NCBI GenBank assembly: GCA_003762875.1
Contig: RIBL01000004.1
Location: 1 to 64,000, forward strand
Direction: 5' to 3'
Origin: Muribaculaceae bacterium Isolate-110 (HZI)
GTDB taxonomy: Bacteria; Bacteroidota; Bacteroidia; Bacteroidales; Muribaculaceae
Length of the DNA: 64,000 bases
The notes beneath the pieces were generated by a model that worked only from the letters and a program-made list of their open reading frames with translations, made no database searches and had not been told where the DNA came from. Shown here one piece after another: positions 27,219-36,141 of this stretch; within the stretch, counting starts at the first letter, position 1; each line of letters begins with the position of its first letter. The translations under genes and the position numbers were made by a program.

Positions 27219-27264
27219 CTAAACAATTGTTTAGTATTTCACACACGCCATTTCACTACTTTTG
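27219..27264 (+). promoter_or_regulatory. Palindromic site and orphan plus-strand promoter
   Basis: CTAAACAATTGTTTAG (27219-27234) is a perfect 16-bp palindrome. It is followed by a consensus -7 box TACTTTTG at 27257-27264. No plus-strand gene follows before 28461, so any transcript would be non-coding or antisense to the 3' part of the Crp/Fnr gene. The palindrome may be an operator. Confidence 0.45.
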
Positions 27265-27393
27265 CACTCGCAAAAACAATTAAGTGCTTTATTACATCCT
27301 AACCTATTCACCTTACACATAAGTCTATACATATCTGTTTTTTATCCTGACTTTTCTTTAATACGGTATGTATTATTAACCCCTATGTCGTCC

Positions 27394-27954
27394 TTACTCG
27401 GCCAACTGCTTGCGCAGACGGCTGAGATGGACCGGGGTAATACAAAGCCACGAAGCGATGTCACACAGCGGAGCTTTCTGAAACAGACTCGGATAAGCCT
27501 TCAGCACCTTCATGTAACGCTCGCGCGGCGAAAGCCTGTACATATCAAGATAACGGCCGTAGATTGTCCTGAAAAGCACAACCTCTATACCGACGCAGAA
27601 ACGTAAGCCACGTCTCACGGCAAAGCTCACAAATTCTTCCATGCTCACCACCCACACCCGGCTGCGACGTCCGGCGACAATCGACACCTCCGACGGAAAC
27701 CCCGACAAATTGCTGTTGATGTCACACACATAATCATCATCAAACGAAAAGCCCACCACCCGCTCCTCGCCATCTGTCGTATTGACCAGAAAACGCATAT
27801 AGCCCGACTCCACATATCCCAGCTCCCCCGCCACCGACCCCGCGGACAGAAACACATCTCCCTTGGCATACTCACGCATCACTCCGCGGGTCATACACAG
27901 CTCCTTCACCGATGACAAGTCAAGCAATTCACGATAGACGTTAAACTCAGCCAT
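27394..27954 (-). CDS. Crp/Fnr family transcription regulator
   Basis: A 186-residue regulator. An N-terminal cyclic-nucleotide-binding fold (about 20-120; YAKGDVFLSAGSVAGELGYVESGYMRFLV) is followed by a dimer helix and a winged-helix region whose recognition segment is LCDIASWLCITPVHLSRLRKQ. The classical cAMP phosphate-binding cassette is absent, so the effector is unknown. There is no Fe-S cysteine cluster. A minus-strand TACATTTG -7 box is at 28009-28016. It lies 299 bases upstream of the GH3 gene in the same direction and may regulate it (inference). Confidence 0.9.
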   Translation of the reverse strand: MAEFNVYRELLDLSSVKELCMTRGVMREYAKGDVFLSAGSVAGELGYVESGYMRFLVNTTDGEERVVGFSFDDDYVCDINSNLSGFPSEVSIVAGRRSRVWVVSMEEFVSFAVRRGLRFCVGIEVVLFRTIYGRYLDMYRLSPRERYMKVLKAYPSLFQKAPLCDIASWLCITPVHLSRLRKQLAE

Positions 27955-28460
27955 AAATCCATTAAAACGTTAAGAGGATGTTTAGAGGTTGTTTAATAAA
28001 ATGATTCGCAAATGTAGTGGAAAATTCTATAATCTAACCGTTTACCCAATGTTAAAAAATCCTAAAACCACTTTGCACACATAACTTCCCGGAAAGCTTC
28101 ACTAAATTAACCGTCAAGCAATCAAATTCATTCATGTTACCATGAAAAACATATTTCCCGGCTGTTTGCAGTCACCATGCCCATCCCGTCCGCCATATGT
28201 CTGCGGGCTGAGCGCGTAGTCGACAGGCTGCGGTCCGTGCCGTGTTGAAATAAATCGCAATCGCGAGTTTCGCGACACTCATCGTGACGGCAAGGGCTAT
28301 GTATCTCTTCATCACAGGCGACGAATACTCGCCCAAGAACACATGCTTCCGGTCACTGTTGATTTTTTAATAAAAATTTAACAGGGACTTTATATTATTA
28401 ACGGCACACAAGCCGTAACTTTGCATCCGTAAAATCACCAAACTCCATCGAATCAATACT
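27955..28460. other. 506-bp intergenic region
   Basis: It holds the Crp/Fnr -7 box (28009-28016), a weak minus-strand frame at 28172-28312, and a TAACTTTG -7 box at 28416-28423 for the GH28 gene. I see no tRNA, repeat or strong hairpin. Confidence 0.6.
28172..28312 (-). CDS. Doubtful 46-residue frame, possible gene remnant
   Basis: The frame starts MKRYIALAVTMSVAKLAIAI and stays open upstream of its ATG for another 17 codons (containing HVFLGEYSSPV). The first 20 residues could be a signal peptide or membrane helix; the remainder is Arg/Trp-rich and unlike a normal protein. It may be a decayed gene or chance. No family is recognised. Confidence 0.2.
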   Translation of the reverse strand: MKRYIALAVTMSVAKLAIAIYFNTARTAACRLRAQPADIWRTGWAW

Positions 28461-29879
28461 ATGAAACGAACAATTCTCACGTCACTCTCCCTTCTGCTGC
28501 TCACCCTCCTCTCCGCCCGTGCAGCCGACAGCTACAGCCACTATTATCAAGGCCTCCCCATTGACATCCGTCAGGTCACACCCATCACCTTCCCTGACCG
28601 CACAGCATCCATCACCGCCCACGGAGCCGTAGGCGACGGCGTAACACTCTGCACCACAGCCATACAGAGCACCATCGACTCGCTCGCAGCCCTCGGAGGC
28701 GGCACCGTCTCCATCCCCATGGGCGTATGGCTCACAGGCCCCATCGAGCTCCGTGACAACATCAACCTCTCGCTCGACCGCAACGCTATCCTCTACTTCT
28801 CGCCCGACAAATCCCTCTACATCGACCCCAAGCCCAAAGCCACACGCGTCAAGGCCTGCATCTCAGCCACCCGCTGCACCAACATCGGCATCACCGGCTC
28901 AGGCATGATCGACGGCAACGGCTCACAGTGGCGTCCCGTCAAGCGAGGCAAAGTCAGTAATGTGGAATGGAACGACTTCAAAGCCATGGGTGGCGTAGAA
29001 CGCGACAACGGCTCGCTCTGGTATCCGTGGGAACTCCGCTCAGGCTATGAGGACGTAGCCCCCACCCCCGAAAAGCAGGAAAAGAAGCGCAACGACCTCT
29101 TCCGCGTATTCTACTGCGAAAACATACTCCTTGAAGGCGTCACTTTCCAGAACGCCCCCAAATTTCACGTCCATCCCTTCAACAGCCGCAACATCATCAT
29201 GGACGGCATCACCGTACGCTGTCCCTGGAACGCCCAGAACGGTGACGCCATCGACCTCTCCGACTGCCACCAGGCACTCATCGTCAACTCCACGGTCGAC
29301 GCCGGCGACGACGGCCTCTGCCTCAAGAGCGGCACACGCAAAGACGGCACCGACATCAACGGCGTAGCCGACGTGCTCATGCGTTACAACACCGTATACC
29401 ACGCCCACGGAGCCTTCGTGATAGGCAGCGAAGACATCTGCGGCATCGACCGCGTCGTAGCCACCGACTGCCGCTTCTCAGGCACCGACACCGGCCTTCG
29501 TTTCAAGAGCGCGATAGGCCGCGGAGGCAAGACTTCCGACATATATCTCTACAACATCATGATGGCCGACATACGTGGCGAAGCCATAATCTTTGAATGC
29601 TCCTACGCCGACCGTCCCGCCGGCTCCAAGTCAGGCGACACACCCGCCGTCAAAGAGCTCGTCAACGTCCCCGAATTCAAAGACATAAAAATCTACGACA
29701 TCATCTGCCGCGGCTGCAAGACAGGCATCAAAGCTACAGGCATACAAGGCATGGACTGCGTGCACGACATCGACATCTCCAACAGCACCATCGTCTATCG
29801 CAACGCCCCCACCGCCATCGACTCAGCCACAGCCCGCATCAACCTCACCAACGTCCGCCTCATCCCTGACAAAAAATAA
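28461..29879 (+). CDS. Glycoside hydrolase family 28, polygalacturonase-type
   Basis: This exported enzyme should cleave alpha-galacturonic linkages in pectin or rhamnogalacturonan fragments. The 472-residue protein has a signal peptide ending near SARA and a right-handed beta-helix. GH28 motifs appear in order: ITGSGMIDGNGSQWRP, NGDAIDLSDC (catalytic Asp), DAGDDGLCLKSG (catalytic Asp pair), HGAFVIGSE (His and Gly motif) and a TGLRFKSAIGRGG segment containing the RxK-like site. Whether it acts exo or endo cannot be seen. A TAACTTTG -7 box is at 28416-28423. It may work with the SusC/SusD cluster at 0.2-8 kb. Confidence 0.94.
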   Translation: MKRTILTSLSLLLLTLLSARAADSYSHYYQGLPIDIRQVTPITFPDRTASITAHGAVGDGVTLCTTAIQSTIDSLAALGGGTVSIPMGVWLTGPIELRDNINLSLDRNAILYFSPDKSLYIDPKPKATRVKACISATRCTNIGITGSGMIDGNGSQWRPVKRGKVSNVEWNDFKAMGGVERDNGSLWYPWELRSGYEDVAPTPEKQEKKRNDLFRVFYCENILLEGVTFQNAPKFHVHPFNSRNIIMDGITVRCPWNAQNGDAIDLSDCHQALIVNSTVDAGDDGLCLKSGTRKDGTDINGVADVLMRYNTVYHAHGAFVIGSEDICGIDRVVATDCRFSGTDTGLRFKSAIGRGGKTSDIYLYNIMMADIRGEAIIFECSYADRPAGSKSGDTPAVKELVNVPEFKDIKIYDIICRGCKTGIKATGIQGMDCVHDIDISNSTIVYRNAPTAIDSATARINLTNVRLIPDKK

Positions 29880-29955
29880 AACAGACTCTCTCACCTCCTC
29901 CCATCCGGCTCAATCAGCCTCACTCTCCCCCCCGCTTTTTTATCAAAAAATTGTT

Positions 29956-29991
29956 ATACACTGCAAAAAAATCATTATTTTTGCAGTGTAT
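29956..29991 (+). promoter_or_regulatory. Promoter embedded in a 14-bp inverted repeat
   Basis: ATACACTGCAAAAA (29956-29969) and TTTTTGCAGTGTAT (29978-29991) are perfect inverted arms with an eight-base spacer. The right arm overlaps the -7 box TATTTTTG at 29976-29983. The site is placed to act as an operator over the promoter of the lipoprotein gene at 30132. A role as the GH28 terminator is also possible, but no T-run follows it. Confidence 0.6.
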
Positions 29992-30026
29992 TTATTGTAT
30001 ATATCCCGACTACACAAGTAACTTAC

Positions 30027-30086
30027 ATGTCCGTGGGCATGTTTTTAACGACTTTTGCTGACACCTCCCTCTCCGTAGGCACGTGA
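30027..30086 (+). promoter_or_regulatory. Possible leader ORF and hairpin in the 5' UTR
   Basis: A 19-codon frame (MSVGMFLTTFADTSLSVGT) lies in the roughly 140-nt leader between the promoter at 29976 and the gene at 30132. Its first codons overlap a small hairpin (CATG...CATG, 30026-30041) followed by TTTTT. Attenuation is conceivable; chance is equally likely. Confidence 0.25.
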
Positions 30087-30131
30087 ATATACACCTTCCC
30101 AACCTGTTGATACCAATCATTTTATAGACAT

Positions 30132-31922
30132 ATGTACAAATTACTCTCAAGACTTTCGTTGACTACAGCCGTGGCCGTCTCATGTCTGCCGCTGACAGGA
30201 TGCTTTGATGACAGCTACGACCTCGAAGACATCGACACAACAGCCGAGATCAAAGTAAACAATCTCGTAATCCCCGTCAACCTTGACGAAATCACACTCT
30301 CCAACATCTTTGACCTCGACGAAGAAAGCGTAGTCAAAGACATCGACGGCATCTATGCCGTAAGCGTTGACGGCGACTTCAGCTCAGACGCCATCACCAT
30401 CAACGCCGTAACCCTCTCGCGCCCCACTATCCCCCCGACCACAGCCGACATCGTGCTGCTCGGCGACGGCACAGGCAGCGTGACACCCGTCCCGGGCATT
30501 GAAGCCACATTCACCTACGGCATCACAGGATTCAGCACGACATTCAACTACACCACATCTTCAGTCGATAAAAGCATCCGCCACCTCTCCCGCATAGGGG
30601 TCGACTGGACCATCGACGTCCGTCTCACGGTCGCCAACCCCGCCAACGCCTTCAAGACGGTAGCCTTCCGCGGAGTCTCGCTCAAACTCCCCGCCGGTCT
30701 CCACACCCCCGACTATGTCAACAACGGCGGCGTCATCACTCTCGATGACATCACCCTCAGCCCCGGAGCCATGACCCACAGCGTAGCCATACGCGTCGAC
30801 GAGATTGACTTCTCGCGCCTCACTCCCGCCGAATACACCTTCACACCCTCGGCCGACGGACTCGCTCCCGGCACACTCTCTCTCAACGGCACCATCGGCA
30901 TCCAGGGCGGCAACGTAGTAGCCGTAATCAACAGCTCGGCCACCACAGTCCCCGCCAAGACCACACTCACCCTCGCCCCCACCGGCAACGACATCCAAGT
31001 CAAATCCATCGACGGCACCATACGCTACGCCATCACCGACTTCAACGTCGACCCCGTGCAGCTCAACGACCTTCCCGACCTCTTGCAGCAGGATGGCACC
31101 GACATAACCATCTCCAACCCACGTCTCTACCTCTCCATCAACAACCCCATGGCCGGCTACGGCCTTGACGCAAGCAGCGGACTCACACTCACCGCTTGCC
31201 GCAACGACGGCTCGCGACAGCCCTACTCGCTCGATCCCGGCCAGAGCATCGTCATCGGACACAACAACGGCATAGCCGGCCCCTACCGCTTCTGCCTCGC
31301 ACCCGACCCCTCGGCCGCAGGAGGTCTCGCCGAGTATGCCGGAGCCACACCGGTGCTCTATCACGGTCTCGGCAACGTGCTCAGCGGAGCCGGACTCCCC
31401 TCATCCATCGAGGTAGATTTTGACGACCCATGCGCAGGCCCCGGCGAAGTCAGAAACTTTACCGTGCCCAACACCCTCGACAAAATCCAAGGCTCATATC
31501 ACTTCTACGCCCCCCTCAACCTCGGCGTAGGCTCCACCATCGTCTATGACGAGACCACTGACGGATGGAGCGACGACACAATCGACAAAATCACCATCGA
31601 GACCCTCAAGATCAACGCTTCGGTCACCAACTCGCTCCCCTTCGACATCGTAATCTCAGGCTATCCCGTTGACGCACAGGGCAACCAGTGCAAAGACATC
31701 CACACCGGCTCACCCGTAAGCCTCGGCAGTGTCACCGTCAAAGCCGGAGAGACCTCACCCCTGAGCCTCGCCACCACAGGCACCATCCGCGCCATCGACG
31801 GAGTGCGCTACTACGCCACAGCCAAAGTCACACGCCCCGACGTGACTCTCCGTCCCGACGCGACAATCTCGCTCACAGGCATCAAAGCCACAATCTCAGG
31901 CTTCTACATCGACGAACTCTAA
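30132..31922 (+). CDS. Large surface lipoprotein of unknown function
   Basis: A 596-residue lipoprotein with lipobox LTGC (Cys24) followed by FDDSYDLED, an acidic surface-export-like tail. The rest is a run of beta-sandwich-like segments (VDWTIDVRLTVANPANAFKTVAF, GSVTVKAGETSPLSLATTGTI), consistent with an extended multi-domain surface protein. No catalytic motif is recognised. The DUF5723 outer-membrane protein follows by 36 bases and is a likely partner. Confidence 0.75.
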   Translation: MYKLLSRLSLTTAVAVSCLPLTGCFDDSYDLEDIDTTAEIKVNNLVIPVNLDEITLSNIFDLDEESVVKDIDGIYAVSVDGDFSSDAITINAVTLSRPTIPPTTADIVLLGDGTGSVTPVPGIEATFTYGITGFSTTFNYTTSSVDKSIRHLSRIGVDWTIDVRLTVANPANAFKTVAFRGVSLKLPAGLHTPDYVNNGGVITLDDITLSPGAMTHSVAIRVDEIDFSRLTPAEYTFTPSADGLAPGTLSLNGTIGIQGGNVVAVINSSATTVPAKTTLTLAPTGNDIQVKSIDGTIRYAITDFNVDPVQLNDLPDLLQQDGTDITISNPRLYLSINNPMAGYGLDASSGLTLTACRNDGSRQPYSLDPGQSIVIGHNNGIAGPYRFCLAPDPSAAGGLAEYAGATPVLYHGLGNVLSGAGLPSSIEVDFDDPCAGPGEVRNFTVPNTLDKIQGSYHFYAPLNLGVGSTIVYDETTDGWSDDTIDKITIETLKINASVTNSLPFDIVISGYPVDAQGNQCKDIHTGSPVSLGSVTVKAGETSPLSLATTGTIRAIDGVRYYATAKVTRPDVTLRPDATISLTGIKATISGFYIDEL

Positions 31923-31958
31923 CCGTTTCCATACCCTAATATTTCAGTAACTACAACG

Positions 31959-33326
31959 ATGATACACAACATAAAATCTCTCGCCGCACGTGGTATGGCA
32001 GCGGTTATCGCCATGCTTCCCGTATGCGCCTCGGCCCAGAATCTCCAGTCGGGCTACTTTGACGACAACTATCTCTACCGCTTCCAGTCCAACCCCGCTT
32101 TCGGCAACGAAGGACACGGATTCGTGGCCATGCCCGGACTCGGCAACCTCAACCTCGCCACCAACGGCACCATCGGCGTCAGCCACATCCTCTACAACGT
32201 CAACGGCAAGACCACCACGCTCCTCAACCCCGGCGTGAGCGCGAACGAAGTCCTCGACGGACTCAAAGACAAAAACCGCCTCGGCATCAACCTCCGCGAG
32301 ACAGTCCTCGCCTTCGGATTCAGCGGCATGGGTGGCTATAACACCTTCAGCGTCAACGCACGCGCCGACATCGGACTCTCTCTGCCCAAAGACATATTCC
32401 GTCTGGCCAAAGAAGGTCTCCAAAACACTACCTACGACCTCTCCCACCTCAACGCCCGCGGAGCCGCATGGGCCGAAATAGCACTCGGACACTCCCACCG
32501 CATCAACGACCGCCTCTCAGTCGGAGCCACTCTCAAACTTCTCGCAGGCGTAGGCTCCATGCAGACCGACATCCGCACAGCCGACCTCCAGTTGCGCGAA
32601 GACACCTGGATAGCCAGCGTCGATGCCGAGCTTCAGACAAGCCTCAAAAACATCAGCTACGAGACAAAATACAACGAAGACACCCGCCGCGACTACGTCA
32701 ACGGAGTCAACATCGACGACTTCTCACCCATCAGCGGCTACGGCATGGCCATCGACCTCGGAGCCGTCTACAAGCTCAACGACGACTGGGAATTTTCGGC
32801 ATCACTCCTCGACCTCGGCTGCATCTCATGGGACAACAACCACGTAGCCTCCACCAACGGACTGCAGCAGGTAGTGACCGACGACTACTCTTTCAACGTC
32901 GACAACAACGACACATGGGACAAGTTTAAAGACAACCTCACCATGCTCTACCAGCTTGAAGACCTCGGAGACACAGGCAGCCGCCTCTCAGGTATCGGAG
33001 CTACGATGAACCTCGCCGCACAGTACACGCTCCCCGTCTACCGTCGCGCCAAATTCGGATTTCTAAGCACCACACGCTTCAACGGCCCCTTCACCTGGAC
33101 CGACTTCCGCCTCTCGGCCAACATCGAGCCCATCAGCTTCATCTCCGCAGGCGTCAACGTCGGCATGGGCACATTCGGACCCTCATTCGGCTGCATCGTC
33201 AACCTCAAAGCCCCGGGCTTCAACCTCTTCGTAGCCTCCGACCACATCCCCGGCAAACTTGCCAAGCAAGGCGTCCCCCTCAACTCCAACCTCAACCTCA
33301 ATCTCGGCCTCAACTTCCCCTTCTGA
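31959..33326 (+). CDS. DUF5723 family outer-membrane beta-barrel protein
   Basis: This 455-residue protein has a signal peptide ending near ASAQ. The opening LQSGYFDDNYLYRFQSNPAFG and the closing NLNLNLGLNFPF are typical of the DUF5723 family, whose members look like FadL/PorV-type barrels. Alternating strands with glycine-rich turns run throughout. The function is unknown; PorV-like proteins act as outer-membrane shuttles or lipid channels. It is paired with the lipoprotein upstream. Confidence 0.85.
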   Translation: MIHNIKSLAARGMAAVIAMLPVCASAQNLQSGYFDDNYLYRFQSNPAFGNEGHGFVAMPGLGNLNLATNGTIGVSHILYNVNGKTTTLLNPGVSANEVLDGLKDKNRLGINLRETVLAFGFSGMGGYNTFSVNARADIGLSLPKDIFRLAKEGLQNTTYDLSHLNARGAAWAEIALGHSHRINDRLSVGATLKLLAGVGSMQTDIRTADLQLREDTWIASVDAELQTSLKNISYETKYNEDTRRDYVNGVNIDDFSPISGYGMAIDLGAVYKLNDDWEFSASLLDLGCISWDNNHVASTNGLQQVVTDDYSFNVDNNDTWDKFKDNLTMLYQLEDLGDTGSRLSGIGATMNLAAQYTLPVYRRAKFGFLSTTRFNGPFTWTDFRLSANIEPISFISAGVNVGMGTFGPSFGCIVNLKAPGFNLFVASDHIPGKLAKQGVPLNSNLNLNLGLNFPF

Positions 33327-33338
33327 TCCACAGAGAAG

Positions 33339-33463
33339 ATACAAAAGGACAAAAGCCTTATAAGAAACAAAAGCTTTTAATCTAAGAGAGCTGACAGCTA
33401 CTGCTTCACGGCCTTGAAAAAATTAAAGCTTTTGTCTCTTATGAGACTTTTGTCCTTTTATAT
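33339..33463. repeat. Long imperfect inverted repeat, arms about 42 nt
   Basis: Arm 33339-33381 (with AAAAGGACAAAAG, AACAAAAGCTTTTAAT) pairs with 33422-33463 (ATTAAAGCTTTTGT, CTTTTGTCCTTTTAT) with a few mismatches and a 40-nt spacer. It follows the DUF5723 gene and probably ends that transcript. It belongs to a set of long gene-end inverted repeats in this window. Confidence 0.75.
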
Positions 33464-33479
33464 CCCCTATCCGGCCGCT

Positions 33480-33547
33480 TACAGCGCGCAGCTTTGCCCC
33501 ACCGATCCCGAGCTTTGAGAAAGTGTGAGCGCGTAAGCGCGAAATAA
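33480..33547. repeat. Degenerate REP-like element
   Basis: A CAGCTTTGCCCC segment, a half palindrome CCCGAGCTTTGAG, then AAAGTGTGAGCGCG and CGCGAAA match the order of parts in the 20.8 kb array, but the second palindrome arm is lost. Confidence 0.6.
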
Positions 33548-33737
33548 TACCGCTACCACCCCTCACAAAAGTGCGATAACGCCACACACCAACATTTTCA
33601 GCCCGCGAATGAAAAAATATCGGACGATTTTTTGTAATTTTGCGAAATTATTGGCCGTGAGACAAATATTTTGAACTCAACCACGCCAAAGACTCATCTC
33701 CACAAGCAAAAACCCTCAAAAAGCATAGTCCCAAATT

Positions 33738-34889
33738 ATGCAGAACATCATACTTTTCGACCCCGTAAAAGCGCGGACCAACCTGCTCCCGCTTACCTAC
33801 ACACGCCCCGTGGCCCTCATACGTCACGGCATCACCACCATGCTCGAAAAATGGCAACGCGCCATCCCGGGCAACTACTCTTTTCAGACCCAGGACTACC
33901 TGAGCATCAAATACTCCCTCGTCTCAGCCGACGAAGACAACGACCTCTACATCGCCGCCAACATCCATCCCGATCCGCAGCTCACCCAGGCCATTCTCGC
34001 CCTCGCACCCCGCGAGCAGCTAACCCTCGGCGGCGAAGTCATAGCCCGACGCGGCTACCGCGAAGAAGGTCCGAAAACAGAATACACCGGCACCCCACTT
34101 GCCATCAACAACATATGGGACATCTTCATGCTCAATGACCAAGCCATCCGACGCGACTTCGCAGACATCACAGCCGGACGCACCTCACAGCCACTGAGCA
34201 CCACATGTACCCTCATAGGCGACCCCGCCGACCTCTTCATCGAAGAAGGAGCCACAGTCGAAGCCGCCACCATCAACGTCAAGCACGGCCCTGTCTATAT
34301 AGGCCCACACGCCGAAATAATGGAAGGAGCCTGCCTGCGCGGCCCCATAGCACTCTGCGAGCACGCAGTCGTCAACATGGGCGGCAAAATCTACGGAGCC
34401 ACCACACTCGGCCCCTACTGCAAAGTAGGTGGCGAGCTCAACAACGTAGTCATGACAGGCTACTCCAACAAAGCCCACGACGGATTTCTCGGCAACGCCG
34501 TCATCGGCGAATGGTGCAACCTCGGAGCCGGATGCACAGCCTCCAACCTCAAAAACACCTACGGCACCATCAAGCTATGGAGCATGGGACAAGGACGCTT
34601 CGTCGACACAGGCCTCCAATTCTGCGGTCTCATCATGGGCGATCACTCCAAAGCCGGCATCAACACCATGTTCAACACCGCCACCACCGTAGGCGTAGGC
34701 GTAAACTTCTACGGAGCAGGCTTCCCCCGCACATTCATACCCTCCTTCACACAAGGCTCCACAGCCGGCATGAAACCCGTCTTCATGGACGCCTTCTTCG
34801 AGACAGCCGCCAAAGTCATGGCGCGCCGCCACATCGAGCTGACACAGATGGACAAAGACATACTTTACTCACTCTACAGTCAGCAATAA
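33738..34889 (+). CDS. GlmU-like sugar nucleotidyltransferase/left-handed beta-helix protein
   Basis: The 383-residue protein has an N-terminal degenerate nucleotidyltransferase-like domain (MQNIILFDPVKARTNLLPLTY, RPVALIRHG) without the usual GxGTRL loop. Its C-terminal half is a hexapeptide left-handed beta-helix (YIGPHAEIMEGACLRGPIALCE, NLGAGCTASNLKN). This fits the Bacteroidota putative sugar nucleotidyl transferase family related to GlmU. Substrates are unknown. A TAATTTTG -7 box lies near 33635. The aminotransferase follows by 37 bases. Confidence 0.85.
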   Translation: MQNIILFDPVKARTNLLPLTYTRPVALIRHGITTMLEKWQRAIPGNYSFQTQDYLSIKYSLVSADEDNDLYIAANIHPDPQLTQAILALAPREQLTLGGEVIARRGYREEGPKTEYTGTPLAINNIWDIFMLNDQAIRRDFADITAGRTSQPLSTTCTLIGDPADLFIEEGATVEAATINVKHGPVYIGPHAEIMEGACLRGPIALCEHAVVNMGGKIYGATTLGPYCKVGGELNNVVMTGYSNKAHDGFLGNAVIGEWCNLGAGCTASNLKNTYGTIKLWSMGQGRFVDTGLQFCGLIMGDHSKAGINTMFNTATTVGVGVNFYGAGFPRTFIPSFTQGSTAGMKPVFMDAFFETAAKVMARRHIELTQMDKDILYSLYSQQ

Positions 34890-34926
34890 CACCCCCATAT
34901 CCAACCTCTTAACATAAGGAAAAACA

Positions 34927-36141
34927 ATGCCCCAAGTATCCGAACGCGGCGAACTCATGCCCGCCTCACCCATACGCCGTCTCGTCCCCCTGGCCAACCA
35001 GGCCAAGCAGCGCGGCATCAAAGTCTACCACCTCAACATCGGCCAACCAGACGTACCAACTCCCAGCGAAGGCCTCGACGCACTCAAGCACATAGACCGC
35101 AACGTGCTCGAATACAGTCCTTCAGACGGACTGCTCTCGCTGCGTCAGAAACTCAAAGGCTACTACAAGCGATTCAACATCGACGTCAACGTCGACGACA
35201 TCATCGTCACCACAGGAGGCTCCGAAGCCGTCCTCTTCGCCTTCATGGCATGCCTCGACCCCGGCGACGAAATCATAGTCCCCGAGCCCGCCTATGCCAA
35301 CTACATGGCCTTCGCAATCTCAGCCGGAGCCAAAATCGTCACCGTACCCTCCACCATCGACGAAGGCTTCGCACTCCCCCCCGTCGAAAAATTTGAAGAA
35401 CTAATCACACCACGCACCAAAGGCATACTCATCTGCAACCCCAACAACCCCACAGGCTATCTCTACACCATGAAAGAGATGTTGCAGATACGTGACCTCG
35501 TAAAGAAATACGACCTCTTCCTTTTCTCCGACGAAGTCTACCGCGAGTTCTGCTACACAGGCGCACCCTACATCTCAGCCTTCCATCTCCCAGGCATCGA
35601 AGAACAGGTAGTGCTTGTCGACTCCGTATCAAAACGTTACAACGAATGCGGCATACGCATCGGCGCACTCATTACCAAACACCCAGCCCTGAAGAAAAAC
35701 GTCATGAAATTCTGCCAGGCACGCCTCAGTCCGCCCCTGCTGGGCCAGATAGTAGCCGAAGCATCCATTGATACCTCAGCCGAATACATGCTCGCCACCT
35801 ACAACGAATATGTCGAGCGCAGAAAATTCCTCATCGACCAGCTCAACAAAATACCCGGCTGCTACACACCCATACCCATGGGTGCATTCTACACCGTAGT
35901 CAAGCTCCCCGTTGACGACGCCGACAAATTCTGCCAATGGTGTCTGAGCGACTTCGACCTCGACGGCGAGACCATCTTCATGGCACCCGCCTCAGGCTTC
36001 TACACCACCCCCGGCATGGGCCGCGACGAAGTGCGCATGGCCTACGTCCTCAACAAAGAAGACCTCGCCAAAGCAATGAAAATCCTGGCAGCAGCCCTCA
36101 AAGCCTACCCTGGCTCAACCTATAACAGGCAAGAAGCGTGA
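34927..36141 (+). CDS. Class I/II PLP-dependent aminotransferase (AspC-like)
   Basis: A 404-residue fold-type I aminotransferase. It has YHLNIGQPDVPTP near the start, the turn FMACLDPGDEIIVPEPAYANY, LICNPNNPTGYLY, the PLP-contact SDEVYREF, and the Schiff-base lysine in DSVSKRYNECGIRIG. Aspartate or aromatic amino acids are plausible substrates; the exact one is not visible. Its stop overlaps the GTG start of the U32 gene. Confidence 0.93.
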   Translation: MPQVSERGELMPASPIRRLVPLANQAKQRGIKVYHLNIGQPDVPTPSEGLDALKHIDRNVLEYSPSDGLLSLRQKLKGYYKRFNIDVNVDDIIVTTGGSEAVLFAFMACLDPGDEIIVPEPAYANYMAFAISAGAKIVTVPSTIDEGFALPPVEKFEELITPRTKGILICNPNNPTGYLYTMKEMLQIRDLVKKYDLFLFSDEVYREFCYTGAPYISAFHLPGIEEQVVLVDSVSKRYNECGIRIGALITKHPALKKNVMKFCQARLSPPLLGQIVAEASIDTSAEYMLATYNEYVERRKFLIDQLNKIPGCYTPIPMGAFYTVVKLPVDDADKFCQWCLSDFDLDGETIFMAPASGFYTTPGMGRDEVRMAYVLNKEDLAKAMKILAAALKAYPGSTYNRQEA

